Shown one piece after another: positions 23,357 to 31,577 of a DNA stretch of 34,660 bases. The stretch is from Lactobacillus kalixensis DSM 16043. GTDB taxonomy: Bacteria; Bacillota; Bacilli; Lactobacillales; Lactobacillaceae. Numbering within the stretch: position 1 is the stretch's first letter; each line of letters starts with the position of its first letter. Position numbers and translations under genes: made by a program. The notes under the pieces were generated by a model. The model was not told where the DNA came from. It saw only the letters and a list, made by a program, of their open reading frames with translations, and did no database searches. The stretch spans positions 1 through 34,660 of the forward strand of contig NZ_AZFM01000020.1 in NCBI RefSeq assembly GCF_001434335.1, given 5' to 3'.

Positions 23357-23812
23357 TTAATATATACTTCCAACATATTTTGCTTTAGGGAATATTTTCT
23401 GCATTTCTGGCCACTGCACATAGAACACATCTGCAATTTTATACATTAACTTCCCTGTTAAGGTTGGAGAATTTACTTTTGCAAACGATTCAATATAGAT
23501 AACTTTTTTTTTGAATATTTTAGAGATAACGCATAAAGGAATAGTCGACAACACTCCCGTAGACACCACAACATTTGGTTTTACTTTCAAAAAGATGAAA
23601 AAACTATAAATGATGTTATAAAGGAGCGGAAAAATAAAGAACAAATTGTTACGGTTAACTTGCTTAGTAAAATAAACTGGAGCTGCATTAAAACTGCTGT
23701 TGTACTTTGTCTTCTCAGTTACAACAACACTTTCATATTCTTCAAACAAGTTCTTGAGCATTAACATTTGTTCGAAGTGACCTCCAGATGATGAAGTAAA
23801 ACAAATTTTCAT
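23357..23812 (-). CDS. PssD/Alg14-like membrane anchor of a glycosyltransferase
   Basis: A 151-residue protein starting MKICFTSSSGGHFEQMLML, the Alg14/PssD signature. A hydrophobic central segment (about 48-68) and PNVVVSTGVLSTIPLCVISKIF follow. It recruits the PssE-like subunit to the membrane. It is the first gene of the remaining exopolysaccharide operon. No Shine-Dalgarno precedes the ATG, and the usual priming transferase and regulatory genes are missing upstream. Confidence 0.87.
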   Translation of the reverse strand: MKICFTSSSGGHFEQMLMLKNLFEEYESVVVTEKTKYNSSFNAAPVYFTKQVNRNNLFFIFPLLYNIIYSFFIFLKVKPNVVVSTGVLSTIPLCVISKIFKKKVIYIESFAKVNSPTLTGKLMYKIADVFYVQWPEMQKIFPKAKYVGSIY

Positions 23813-23863
23813 TTTTTGTTCGAGCTTTTCAAAAAAATCATCAGAGTAGCTTCATCCAGCAAA

Positions 23864-23892
23864 ATAAAAAACACTTACCAATTGATAAGTGT
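23864..23892 (-). terminator. terminator, shared boundary
   Basis: ACACTTA and TAAGTGT arms (23871-23892) are followed on the minus strand by TTTTTTATTTT. The hairpin lies 15 nt past the EEP-protein stop and only 52 nt before the pssD-like start. Confidence 0.75.
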
Positions 23893-23907
23893 CCCAAAAG
23901 AAGTATT

Positions 23908-25014
23908 CTACTTTCTCAAAGTAAATTCTAATCGTACCGGATTATGATCAGCATACTGATAATCAGTATTAATATTAACCGCCGTTGCTTTAACATTCTT
24001 TGAAACAATAAAACCATCTCCAACCGTTTGATAATTTACCTTAGGCTTATATGGCATGTCAGTTGAACGCACTGTTGCCACTTTTTCACGATTTTTCGCC
24101 TTCACCATTTCAACCCCCTTAGGCAGCATCATCGGATCAAGTACAGATACCCAACCTGGAACTTTTTCTTGATGATCAAAATGATGAAGCATATCGCGAC
24201 CCAAAGCGTGATTGAAGTCACCACCAACAATCACATAATTGCCTTGATTGTATTCTTTTTCAATTACAGATGATAACAATTTCATTTGTGCCTTACGCAT
24301 TTTGCCACCCTTATCGTAAGCTGACATATGCGTATTGATCAGAATCAATTGCTTGCCATGACTAGTTGGAATTTTCATCACTACAAAGCAGCGATCTAAG
24401 TCCGTAAACTTAGTGATCAAATTACTGGTGACCGGATATTTTCTCCGTACACTGCTATCAATATGATACTTGCTCAGAGTAAGTAGACCTGACTGAACGC
24501 TCCCATGAGGATCATAGATTGGATAAAATAAGTAGGCCGAATGGAAATTATTGGCAAACACACTGCCATCTCGCTTAAAAGCCTCTTTCATCATTCGCAC
24601 TTGGTTAACGTAATAGTTTCTAGTTGAATGCGTATCAATTTCTTGAAACATCATAAAATTCGCATTCTGTCGGTGCATCGTCTTAATCACGCCATCAGTT
24701 GACGCAAGCACCGCTTTCTTTGAAAATGCAGTTCCGTGAGTGCCATGCGTCTTCTTGCCGTCCTTCAGTTCTCCCGCATCCATAAAGAAGTCAAACTTCT
24801 GATTATATGCGCCAAAGCCAACGTTATAAGTAATCGCAGAATATTGCTTACCTACTTGTAATATTTGCTTAGGATTATTCTTCACCTGCAAACTTTTATG
24901 GTCTGGAATTCGATAATAATGCATTTGCATATATGCAAAATAAACTCCAAAAACAATTAAAAAGATTGCAAGCAGACTTAAAATTACAATCCCGATTCTT
25001 TTTAAAACTTTCAT
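23908..25014 (-). CDS. membrane-anchored endonuclease/exonuclease/phosphatase-family protein
   Basis: A 368-residue protein. One N-terminal membrane helix (MKVLKRIGIVILSLLAIFL, about residues 6-28) is followed by an extracellular EEP domain. Catalytic-type motifs are TYNVGFG, FQEID (Mg-binding Glu), NTHMSAYD, GGDFNH and YADHNPVRL (His-Asp). EEP enzymes cleave phosphodiesters or phosphomonoesters (nucleic acid, sphingomyelin or inositide-like); the substrate is unknown. Its ATG overlaps the end of the adhesin remnant by 4 nt (ATGA), which is odd because that remnant has no clear start. No separate promoter is obvious. Confidence 0.85.
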   Translation of the reverse strand: MKVLKRIGIVILSLLAIFLIVFGVYFAYMQMHYYRIPDHKSLQVKNNPKQILQVGKQYSAITYNVGFGAYNQKFDFFMDAGELKDGKKTHGTHGTAFSKKAVLASTDGVIKTMHRQNANFMMFQEIDTHSTRNYYVNQVRMMKEAFKRDGSVFANNFHSAYLFYPIYDPHGSVQSGLLTLSKYHIDSSVRRKYPVTSNLITKFTDLDRCFVVMKIPTSHGKQLILINTHMSAYDKGGKMRKAQMKLLSSVIEKEYNQGNYVIVGGDFNHALGRDMLHHFDHQEKVPGWVSVLDPMMLPKGVEMVKAKNREKVATVRSTDMPYKPKVNYQTVGDGFIVSKNVKATAVNINTDYQYADHNPVRLEFTLRK

Positions 25015-25268
25015 TCTCTCCGTCTTTTTCTAAAAAATTTAGGTAATATTTTTATCATACCTAAATTTTGATCATCATTGTGTTTTTTTCTAAAAATAAT
25101 CTCAATTTCGGAATTAACGGAATCTGGTGTCATATGTTGCTCAGAAATTGCACCAGTCTGTAGATCTAATTGCAGACTTCTATCAGCTACACCACGGATT
25201 TCTTTTAAAGCAAAATGTCTTGTCTGCATTGCTGGTACTGCATTAAAGATTACTTCTTCACACTCCGC
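25011..25268 (-). pseudogene. remnant of a mucus-binding-protein repeat
   Basis: An open frame from 25268 with no start until ATG 25229. It reads VIFNAVPAMQTRHFALKEIRG, here residues split, then LQLDLQTGAISEQ and IEIIFRKK. It aligns by eye with the end of the upstream adhesin fragment (LGVDLKTGAVDL, LTLIYQKT), so it is the last part of a Mub-type repeat. It ends in a basic KFFRKRRRE tail. No signal or LPXTG motif is present. Probably the 3' relic of a larger surface protein gene. Confidence 0.65.
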
Positions 25269-25271
25269 TCA

Positions 25272-25299
25272 AAAAGGCTATATCAACAAAGATACAGCC
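25272..25299 (-). terminator. terminator after the adhesin fragment
   Basis: AAGGCT-TATC and GATA-AGCCTT arms with a 6-nt loop are followed on the minus strand by TTTTTGAG, starting 7 nt after the stop. It separates the adhesin fragment from the repeat remnant. Confidence 0.75.
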
Positions 25300-25305
25300 T
25301 TAAAA

Positions 25306-26961
25306 TTATTTTAATTTACTTGGAATTACAAGAGTCATCATATTCATAAATGCTAAAGATTGAGCTGACAATCTACGTGGTTGTTCAGTTCTAACAACTT
25401 TCTTAGCAGCAGTCTTTTGATAAATTAAAGTTAAATCTGAATTGTTACTGGTTTCATGCAAATTGCTCAAATCAACTGCACCAGTCTTTAAATCAACACC
25501 TAACTTTGCATCTGCCGCGCCTAAAAGGGTCTTGTAACGGTAGCCATCAATCTCTTTAGCAAGAATAGCGCTTTGGGAAGCGTTTCTTTCTTTCCAATTA
25601 GGTTGCTTGATCACTTTATCAACAATTAATTTACCTTCAGCATCTTTAGCGCTTACCCAATTACCATTTACTTGATCAACGTAACCATTGTAAGTAAATT
25701 CCACTTCATTTTTAATTGGATCAGCAAGCTTTTCACCGTTTTCATCAGCATAGCTAAGTAGACAAGTTACTACCTTCTGAATATTCTTTTCTTTAACACC
25801 GTGAGCAAGTTGAATTTGGTATTCAGCACTTACTGGCTTGAAAACTTCATTACCATCTTCAAAGTTACTATGAACTAAAACGTAGCCTTCTTTTTCATAT
25901 CCAGCAATTTTGTCTTTAGTTGAATAGACTACCTCATCGCCCACTCTTCCCTCAAAGATTTGCGTTTCCAAAACATAACCAGTGGTTTCATCCACAAAAC
26001 TAACTTGGTTAGAAACAACCACTGCCTCAGCTGGCACATCATTAACATTCTTCTTAACAGCATAAGTAACATTAATCGTGAAATCTTCACTGTTATGATC
26101 AACTTGGTAAGCCATAATCGATTTCATTCCATCGCTTGAAGCAGCTTCTGGAGAAATAGATTTAATTTCAAAATTCCCATCTAAATCTTGAGGTAAATCA
26201 TAGGCATGAAGTTTGACTTCTTTTGACCAGACAAAATTGTTTGGATCATTAATATCTGCATCAGCAATATCAATTTCTTTCCAATTACCAAGTTCATCAG
26301 TCAAAACTTGACCATTATTGTCGAATTGAATTAACTTACCAGTTGTTTTATCAACTCCACCGGCCGCAAAAAAAGTTGCTTGGTTAACGTAATCTTTAGT
26401 TATAGAATCGCCATTTTCATCTTGATAATGAATAGTTTCAGTGACTGTCTTAACTAAGTCGCTGCGACCATAATTATTATCTTTATTAATTTGATCAGTA
26501 GTGTGGTTTAAGAAAATAAAATAGTGTTGTGTGTTATTAGTTTGATTGTTAAATTTCCAATCTTGTGAAGCAGTTTGATAGTCAGTTGCTTCAATTTTTT
26601 GCCCTTCACTATAAATACTATTTATTTCATAATTCCGCGCTAAAAAAGCCTTGATATCACTATCAGCACCGGCAAAATCAATTACGTCATTAGCCTTGCC
26701 GCTAACGGTATAATTCTTTAAAACTTGGTAAATCAGGTTACCTTGTTCCCCTTTTCCAGTGATGTGATTGGCATCAAGGACAGCTAAGTTAGCTCTTTGT
26801 AATTCACTTTCTGCTTTTTCGATATATTCTTCTTTTTTTGCTTCGAAAGATACTGTCTTATTACTTTGGGTTAAAAGTGGTGCGTTGTCAGCATGTGTTT
26901 TGACCTTAGGATTTGCAGTCTTTTTTTCATCATCATTCATCAATTGTTCTTCTGAAATCAT
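25306..26961 (-). CDS. mucus-binding (Mub/MucBP-type) protein fragment without export or anchor signals
   Basis: About 551 residues from ATG 26961; an upstream GTG at 26988 is in frame, but GGGAG 11 nt before the ATG is only a fair site. Repeat units of the MucBP/Mub type are visible: VTETIHYQDENGDSITKDYV, VSFVDETTGYVLETQIFEGRVG with IAGYEKEGY, and LLSYADENGEKLADP. Lactobacillus mucus-binding proteins carry a YSIRK signal and LPXTG anchor; both are missing here (start MISEEQLMNDDEKK, end MTLVIPSKLK). The gene looks like an internal or C-terminal piece of an adhesin, perhaps still transcribed from the promoter at 27055-27083. Confidence 0.72.
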   Translation of the reverse strand: MISEEQLMNDDEKKTANPKVKTHADNAPLLTQSNKTVSFEAKKEEYIEKAESELQRANLAVLDANHITGKGEQGNLIYQVLKNYTVSGKANDVIDFAGADSDIKAFLARNYEINSIYSEGQKIEATDYQTASQDWKFNNQTNNTQHYFIFLNHTTDQINKDNNYGRSDLVKTVTETIHYQDENGDSITKDYVNQATFFAAGGVDKTTGKLIQFDNNGQVLTDELGNWKEIDIADADINDPNNFVWSKEVKLHAYDLPQDLDGNFEIKSISPEAASSDGMKSIMAYQVDHNSEDFTINVTYAVKKNVNDVPAEAVVVSNQVSFVDETTGYVLETQIFEGRVGDEVVYSTKDKIAGYEKEGYVLVHSNFEDGNEVFKPVSAEYQIQLAHGVKEKNIQKVVTCLLSYADENGEKLADPIKNEVEFTYNGYVDQVNGNWVSAKDAEGKLIVDKVIKQPNWKERNASQSAILAKEIDGYRYKTLLGAADAKLGVDLKTGAVDLSNLHETSNNSDLTLIYQKTAAKKVVRTEQPRRLSAQSLAFMNMMTLVIPSKLK

Positions 26962-27054
26962 AGTAGATCGTCTCCCAGTTTTTCGCACTTTTAGTGATTC
27001 ATCCTTTGCTATTTGGTCACATTAAGTTCATCTATTTTTCTATATCCAAACACA

Positions 27055-27098
27055 AATTTATCACGCATACATTTCACATTCAATTGTAACAGCTGTTA
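27055..27098 (-). promoter_or_regulatory. promoter and palindromic operator of the adhesin fragment
   Basis: Minus strand TTGAAT (27083-27078), a 17-bp spacer and TAAATT (27060-27055). A perfect 12-bp palindrome TAACAGCTGTTA (27087-27098) sits just upstream of the -35. The rest of 27099-27297 shows no gene and no further motif I can name. Confidence 0.5.
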
Positions 27099-27297
27099 TA
27101 TATAAAGTAAATAACTATGATTAAAAGCTTTTAAACTGCGATTTTTAGACTCTACTTTTCGGAAAGCTTAGCTTTATTTTGTTATTTTATATCAAAAACA
27201 GAATCAAGCTTTTCTAGCCCAATTCTGTAATCAATATAGATTTAAATTCTTTTTTCTGTAATTTAATTAATCGTGAACCACTATTTTTTTAAAAATA

Positions 27298-27338
27298 AAA
27301 CGAGATATAGAAATTCTTATAACTTCTACATCTCGTTT
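27298..27338 (-). terminator. terminator of the 57-residue protein gene
   Basis: ACGAGAT-TAGAA and TTCTA-ATCTCGT arms (27300-27336) are followed on the minus strand by TTTTATTTTT, 16 nt after the stop. Confidence 0.75.
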
Positions 27339-27353
27339 TGCTCGATTTATAGT

Positions 27354-27527
27354 CTATTCTTCTGATGTTGCTAAATAGCCTAGCACTTTTCCAAGATTAA
27401 TCTCACTTGCACGCTTTTGTGCCTTATTTGCCCTTTGAAAGTAATCAATATTCTTACATTCAATGTGACCAGTTAATCCTGCTTTGGCAATCTTTTTTTG
27501 AATTTCATGAATATTACGTGTGTTCAT
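27354..27527 (-). CDS. 57-residue basic protein of unknown function
   Basis: ATG at 27527 with GGAG 7 nt upstream, TAG stop at 27354-27356, and its own terminator. The protein begins MNTRNIHEIQKKIAKAGL and is charged and helical (IDYFQRANKAQKRASEINLGK), with one Cys and no membrane segment. It was not recognised. Good translation signals, coding-like composition and a dedicated terminator support a real gene. Confidence 0.65.
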   Translation of the reverse strand: MNTRNIHEIQKKIAKAGLTGHIECKNIDYFQRANKAQKRASEINLGKVLGYLATSEE

Positions 27528-27663
27528 GCTTTTCTCCTTATAACCCGAAATACATCTTTATCTATAGTTAATATTTTACAGAGTTAAAAGAGTTTTTCGC
27601 AGCAAAACACATCAATGAAAGCGATTCATAATAAATTCTTTAAAAATACATCTTCATGCTAGA

Positions 27664-28311
27664 TTAATACCAAGCTGGCTTATCGCCATCAGTGTTTGGC
27701 TTGTTCAAGCCAACATTGCCGCGAATATCTTGACTTGGATTTTCAACCAAATCATTGATATAGCTAGCCACACTCTTGCGGGAAACTTCAGTCCCCTTAA
27801 AGGCAGTGTTCGCACCATAGGTGACTTCATAATCAACTTCATCCTTATTAGTAAGCCATGCAGGACGAATGACTGTGTAATCCAAATCACTAGCAGTAAT
27901 TACATCAGCGGCAGCACGATAAGTGGCCAAATAAGAACCTAGAATATTCTTGTTCCACTCACCAAACTTACCTGGAACTTCATCATAGACACCTAGTGAA
28001 GAAATCCAGATCAAACGCTTAATCCCATCTTGATCCATTGCTTTCACTACTGCTTTAGCTTGGTCTTCAATATTGCCACCCGCTAAGTTAGCATAGACAA
28101 TGTCGACTCCCTTAATAGCTTTTGCAACTTCATCTTCCTTGCTGGCATCCCCAACGACAATCTTTTCACGACTTTCATCAATCTTAGACTTGTCTAACTT
28201 ATTTGGATGACGCAAGAACAAGATCAATTCGTTGTTCTCATCCTTTAATAGAAATTCTTCTGTTAACTTTGCAATTTGTCCACTAGCACCTAATACAGCA
28301 ATTTTAGTCAT
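27664..28311 (-). CDS. NAD(P)-binding Rossmann protein (NmrA/atypical SDR)
   Basis: A 215-residue cytoplasmic protein. The N-terminus IAVLGASGQIAKLTEEFLL carries GxxGxxx, the NAD(P) loop. VVGDASKEDEVAKAIKGVDIVYANLAG and IWISSLGVYDEVPG are typical of the NAD(P)H-binding (PF13460) family, often oxidoreductases or redox sensors. The ATG at 28311 follows AAGGAGAAAAAA. A 14-bp palindrome in its upstream region (28377-28390) suggests local repression. Substrate unknown. Confidence 0.87.
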   Translation of the reverse strand: MTKIAVLGASGQIAKLTEEFLLKDENNELILFLRHPNKLDKSKIDESREKIVVGDASKEDEVAKAIKGVDIVYANLAGGNIEDQAKAVVKAMDQDGIKRLIWISSLGVYDEVPGKFGEWNKNILGSYLATYRAAADVITASDLDYTVIRPAWLTNKDEVDYEVTYGANTAFKGTEVSRKSVASYINDLVENPSQDIRGNVGLNKPNTDGDKPAWY

Positions 28312-28376
28312 TTTTTTCTCCTTATAAAACTGATTATTTGATAAAAACTACGATGTTTTCTAATCAGCCAACAAGT

Positions 28377-28390
28377 TAATCAGCTGATTA
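28377..28390. promoter_or_regulatory. 14-bp palindrome, candidate operator
   Basis: TAATCAGCTGATTA is a perfect palindrome 66-79 nt upstream of the NAD(P)-binding gene. TAATCAG repeats at 28361-28367, and CTGATTA occurs at 28330-28336. It looks like a MarR/HxlR-type operator cluster; the binding protein is not in the window with certainty. Two AAAGCG half-sites (28447 and 28500 areas) are imperfect cre-like words. Confidence 0.5.
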
Positions 28391-28525
28391 GCGTGCAGTG
28401 CAAACTGGAATAATTTCAGTTAAAAACATTTTCTTATCCTTCCATAAAAGCGCTTTCTTACTTACAATTACATAGTAGCACTAATATTTTGTAAGTCAAC
28501 CGCTTTCATTGAAAAAATTATAAAG

Positions 28526-28553
28526 TTGCATAATCTCCTGTTACCTGTATAAT
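28526..28553 (+). promoter_or_regulatory. promoter of a candidate small RNA
   Basis: TTGCAT (28526-28531), a 16-bp spacer, and consensus TATAAT (28548-28553). The start is predicted near 28560. Confidence 0.6.
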
Positions 28554-28559
28554 AGAACG

Positions 28560-28657
28560 AACAGATCAAGTTTAGAGGCAGTAGGAGTAGGTTCTAAACT
28601 AAACAAAGTCTTGATATAATGTTCAAATCGAATATTTATATCAAGACTTTTGTTTTT
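28560..28657 (+). ncRNA. candidate small RNA of about 95 nt
   Basis: Lies between a promoter (28526-28553) and a strong terminator: AGTCTTGATATA (28607-28618) pairs perfectly with TATATCAAGACT (28637-28648), then TTTGTTTTTT. The 5' half folds as AGTTTAGA/TCTAAACT around a G-rich loop (GGCAGTAGGAGTAGG). No ATG-initiated reading frame is present. It could be a trans-acting RNA whose loop mimics a ribosome binding site, or an extra leader of the downstream riboswitch transcript. No known family was recognised. Confidence 0.55.
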
Positions 28658-28664
28658 TCCACTA

Positions 28665-28693
28665 TTGCAAATAAGATGCCTATATGACATAAT
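28665..28693 (+). promoter_or_regulatory. promoter of the riboswitch/P-type ATPase transcript
   Basis: TTGCAA (28665-28670), a 17-bp spacer and CATAAT (28688-28693). The start is predicted near 28700, just before the leader. Confidence 0.6.
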
Positions 28694-28707
28694 ATTTAAA
28701 TATAAAT

Positions 28708-28833
28708 TATAGGGAGTAACCGACAAAATTCTTTTGTATTTATGGCGTCATATCACGAAAGCAATTTCCGCTGTAAATTTAAATGGTGAGACTATGTTTA
28801 AACTAATTTAGTTTAGGCTTAGTCTCTTTTTTT
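28708..28833 (+). promoter_or_regulatory. yybP-ykoY (manganese) riboswitch-like leader
   Basis: The leader begins AGGGAGTAACC and contains GGCGTCATATCACGAAAGC and GCTGT. It ends in a terminator, GAGACTA (28788-28794) with TAGTCTC (28820-28826), followed by seven T. This order resembles the yybP-ykoY family, which binds Mn2+ and in Lactococcus controls the P-type ATPase YoaB. The downstream gene here is also a P-type ATPase. Metal binding would open the terminator. The match is by eye and the conserved loops were not folded. Confidence 0.7.
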
Positions 28834-28864
28834 GCATCAGGACTGCCTATGTATGGAGGTAAAA

Positions 28865-31489
28865 ATGAAAAAGCCGTTTTATTTACAAACTAAAGCCGAA
28901 GCTTTAGAAGAATTTAAAACTACTAGCGATGGTTTAACTACTAAGCAAGCTGAAGAAAACCTTGCTAAATATGGTAAGAATGCTTTAGTAGAAGGTAAAA
29001 AGAAAACCGCCTTTCAAGTCTTCTTAGAACAATTCAAAGACTTGATGGTTATTATCTTGATCATCGCTGCAGTAATTTCAGCCTTTACTGGCGATTTGGA
29101 AAGTACATTGGTAATTATTGCCGTATTGATTCTGAACGCTGTGTTAGGTACTGTACAGCACATTAGGGCAGAAAAATCACTTGAGTCACTGAAGTCTCTT
29201 TCTTCTCCTAGCGCAAAAGTCTTGCGTAATGGTGAAAAAGTTGAAATTGATTCTAAAGATGTGGTACCAGGCGATATCATGCTGCTAGAAGCTGGCGACA
29301 TGGTTACTGCTGACGGACGTATTTTAGATAATTTCTCTCTGCAAGTTAACGAAAGTTCATTGACTGGTGAATCTACTAACATCGATAAAGCTGACATTGA
29401 CTTTGATAAAGAAATTCCATTGGGCGATCGTCTTAACATGGTCTACTCAAGTTCATTAGTAACTTACGGCCGTGCTAACGTGTTAGTTACTGCCACTGGG
29501 ATGAATACTGAAATCGGTAAGATCGCATCCTTAATGAACGAAACTAAGGAACGTCGTACTCCACTCCAAATGTCACTTGATAGTTTCTCATCCAAGTTGG
29601 CCACTACAATTTTAATTATCTGTGCGATCGTTCTTGGCCTGCAAATTTGGCGTGGTCAACCAATCATGGATGCCCTTTTGTTCGCAGTTGCTTTAGCCGT
29701 AGCTGCAATTCCTGAAGCTTTAAGTTCTATCGTGACAATCGTTCAAGCGATGGGTACACAGAAGATGGCCAAGGAAAATGCAATCATCAAAAATTTAGCT
29801 GCGGTTGAGTCATTAGGTTCCGTTTCAGTTATTTGTTCCGACAAGACCGGTACTTTAACTCAAAATAAAATGACTGTTGAAGACATTTATATTGGTGGTG
29901 AAGTCCTGAAGCCTGAACAATTAGACTTAGGTAATCAACTTCACCGTTACCTTCTCTACGACGCAGTCTTAAACAATGATTCAAGTTTAAAAGAAGGTAA
30001 GACTATTGGTGATCCAACCGAATCAGCCTTACTTGATATGTACCACAAGGTTCCAGGAATCGATCTTGGTAACAACCAACTTGGTCTTGAAGAAAGTGAC
30101 TTGCGAGAATTATTAACTCGTCAGCAAGAAGTTCCATTTGACTCTGACCGTAAGTTAATGAGTACCAAGCACCTCATCCATGGTGAACCAACTATCTTTG
30201 TTAAAGGTGCTATCGATGTCTTACTTGATCGTTGCAATAATATCAGAATCGGCGACGAAATTCGCCCAATGACTGATGAAGATAAGAAACAGATTTTAGC
30301 GCAAAACACCCATTTTTCAGAAAATGGGTTACGTGTGTTAACTTTCGCTTATAAAGAAAAAGACGAAGACTTATCACCTGAAACTGAAAACGGCTTTACT
30401 TTCATCGGCTTGGTTTCTGAAATGGACCCACCTCGCGAAGAAAGTGTGGAAGCCGTTGCCCGTGCTAAGAAGGCCGGAATTCGTACTGTAATGATTACAG
30501 GTGACCACAAGGTTACTGCTGTCGCAATTGCTAAGAAGATCGGTATCTTCAATGATGGCGATATCGCCGTAACTGGTTTGGAACTCGACAAGATGAGTGA
30601 CGAAGAACTTGATCAAAAGATCGAAAAGATTTCCGTTTACGCTCGTGTTTCACCAGAAAACAAGATCAGAATCGTTAATGCATGGCAAAATAAAGACCGG
30701 ATCGTTTCAATGACTGGTGATGGTGTTAACGATGCTCCTGCCTTGAAGAAAGCTGATATCGGTGTTGCCATGGGTATCACAGGTACCGAAGTATCTAAAG
30801 ATGCTGCCAGCATGATTTTAGCAGACGACAACTTTGCTACGATTATTAAGGCAGTTGCCAATGGTCGAACTGTTTTTGAAAATATCAAGAACGCAATCAT
30901 GTACTTACTCTCTGGTAACTTGTCAGCAATCATCACTGTGTTGTTTGCTTCAATCGGCGGTTTGCCAGTACCATTTGTTGCAGTACAACTACTCTTCATT
31001 AACTTGGTAACTGACTCATTACCAGCTTTAGCAATCGGTATGGAACCGGGTGCTCCAGATGTCTTGGACAGAAAGCCGCGTGATCCTAAAGTCGGTATTC
31101 TTGATCGAGACTTAGTAACTAAGATTACGCTTCAAGGTATCTTGATTTCAGTCGGAGTCATTGCAGCATTTATGCTCGGTCTTCAAACAAGCCCAGCAGT
31201 CGCTACAACAATGGCCTTCTCAACTTTAACATTTGCTCGTTTATTGCACGGTTTCAACTGTCGTTCACAACACAGCATCTTCAAGATTGGCTTCAAAAAT
31301 AATTGGTACAGCTTAGCAGCTTTTGCAGCAGGTACTTTGCTTCTTGCCTTAATCTTGTTCGTTCCAGCATTACATTCATTGTTTGCAGTCACTCCTTTGA
31401 CTGGTAATCAGTTTATGTGGATCGCTATTTTAGCACTTATCCCAACTGCTATTATTCAAATTTTTAAAGTTGTTCAAGAAAATAGATAA
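28865..31489 (+). CDS. P-type cation-transporting ATPase (PacL/YoaB-like, probably Mn2+ or Ca2+)
   Basis: An 874-residue P2-type ATPase exporting divalent cations. Motifs in order: actuator TGES, IPEALSS in M4, phosphorylation loop CSDKTGTLTQNKMT (Asp326), KGAIDVLL, MITGDHK and TGDGVNDAPALKKADIGVAMG, then about six C-terminal helices. The start is ATG 28865, with GGAGGT 4 nt upstream; an earlier in-frame TTG lies in the terminator. Sequence type alone suggests Ca2+ (PacL). The Mn-riboswitch-like leader argues for Mn2+ export as with YoaB. Frame intact. Confidence 0.9.
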   Translation: MKKPFYLQTKAEALEEFKTTSDGLTTKQAEENLAKYGKNALVEGKKKTAFQVFLEQFKDLMVIILIIAAVISAFTGDLESTLVIIAVLILNAVLGTVQHIRAEKSLESLKSLSSPSAKVLRNGEKVEIDSKDVVPGDIMLLEAGDMVTADGRILDNFSLQVNESSLTGESTNIDKADIDFDKEIPLGDRLNMVYSSSLVTYGRANVLVTATGMNTEIGKIASLMNETKERRTPLQMSLDSFSSKLATTILIICAIVLGLQIWRGQPIMDALLFAVALAVAAIPEALSSIVTIVQAMGTQKMAKENAIIKNLAAVESLGSVSVICSDKTGTLTQNKMTVEDIYIGGEVLKPEQLDLGNQLHRYLLYDAVLNNDSSLKEGKTIGDPTESALLDMYHKVPGIDLGNNQLGLEESDLRELLTRQQEVPFDSDRKLMSTKHLIHGEPTIFVKGAIDVLLDRCNNIRIGDEIRPMTDEDKKQILAQNTHFSENGLRVLTFAYKEKDEDLSPETENGFTFIGLVSEMDPPREESVEAVARAKKAGIRTVMITGDHKVTAVAIAKKIGIFNDGDIAVTGLELDKMSDEELDQKIEKISVYARVSPENKIRIVNAWQNKDRIVSMTGDGVNDAPALKKADIGVAMGITGTEVSKDAASMILADDNFATIIKAVANGRTVFENIKNAIMYLLSGNLSAIITVLFASIGGLPVPFVAVQLLFINLVTDSLPALAIGMEPGAPDVLDRKPRDPKVGILDRDLVTKITLQGILISVGVIAAFMLGLQTSPAVATTMAFSTLTFARLLHGFNCRSQHSIFKIGFKNNWYSLAAFAAGTLLLALILFVPALHSLFAVTPLTGNQFMWIAILALIPTAIIQIFKVVQENR

Positions 31490-31501
31490 TTTTATTATAG
31501 A

Positions 31502-31527
31502 AACAGCACGTTTGTGCTGTTTTTTTC
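31502..31527 (+). terminator. terminator of the P-type ATPase gene
   Basis: AACAGCAC, loop GTTT, GTGCTGTT followed by TTTTTC, 12 nt after the stop. Confidence 0.85.
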
Positions 31528-31577
31528 TACGTCTTATAATTAGTATCAATAATGCATTTGAAGATCAGGTGAGCTGA

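Noticed and set aside
28440-28512. cre sites upstream of the NAD(P)-binding gene
   Set aside because: The AAAGCG words there match only half of the consensus and differ at two or more fixed positions.
28541-28726. 61-residue minus-strand ORF
   Set aside because: It is antisense to the candidate small RNA and its terminator, has no good ribosome binding site, and its protein has no recognisable composition.
29014-29439. Long minus-strand ORFs inside the P-type ATPase gene (also 30349-30999 and 31183-31392)
   Set aside because: They are shadows of a clearly coding plus-strand frame with conserved motifs. No ribosome binding sites were seen for them.
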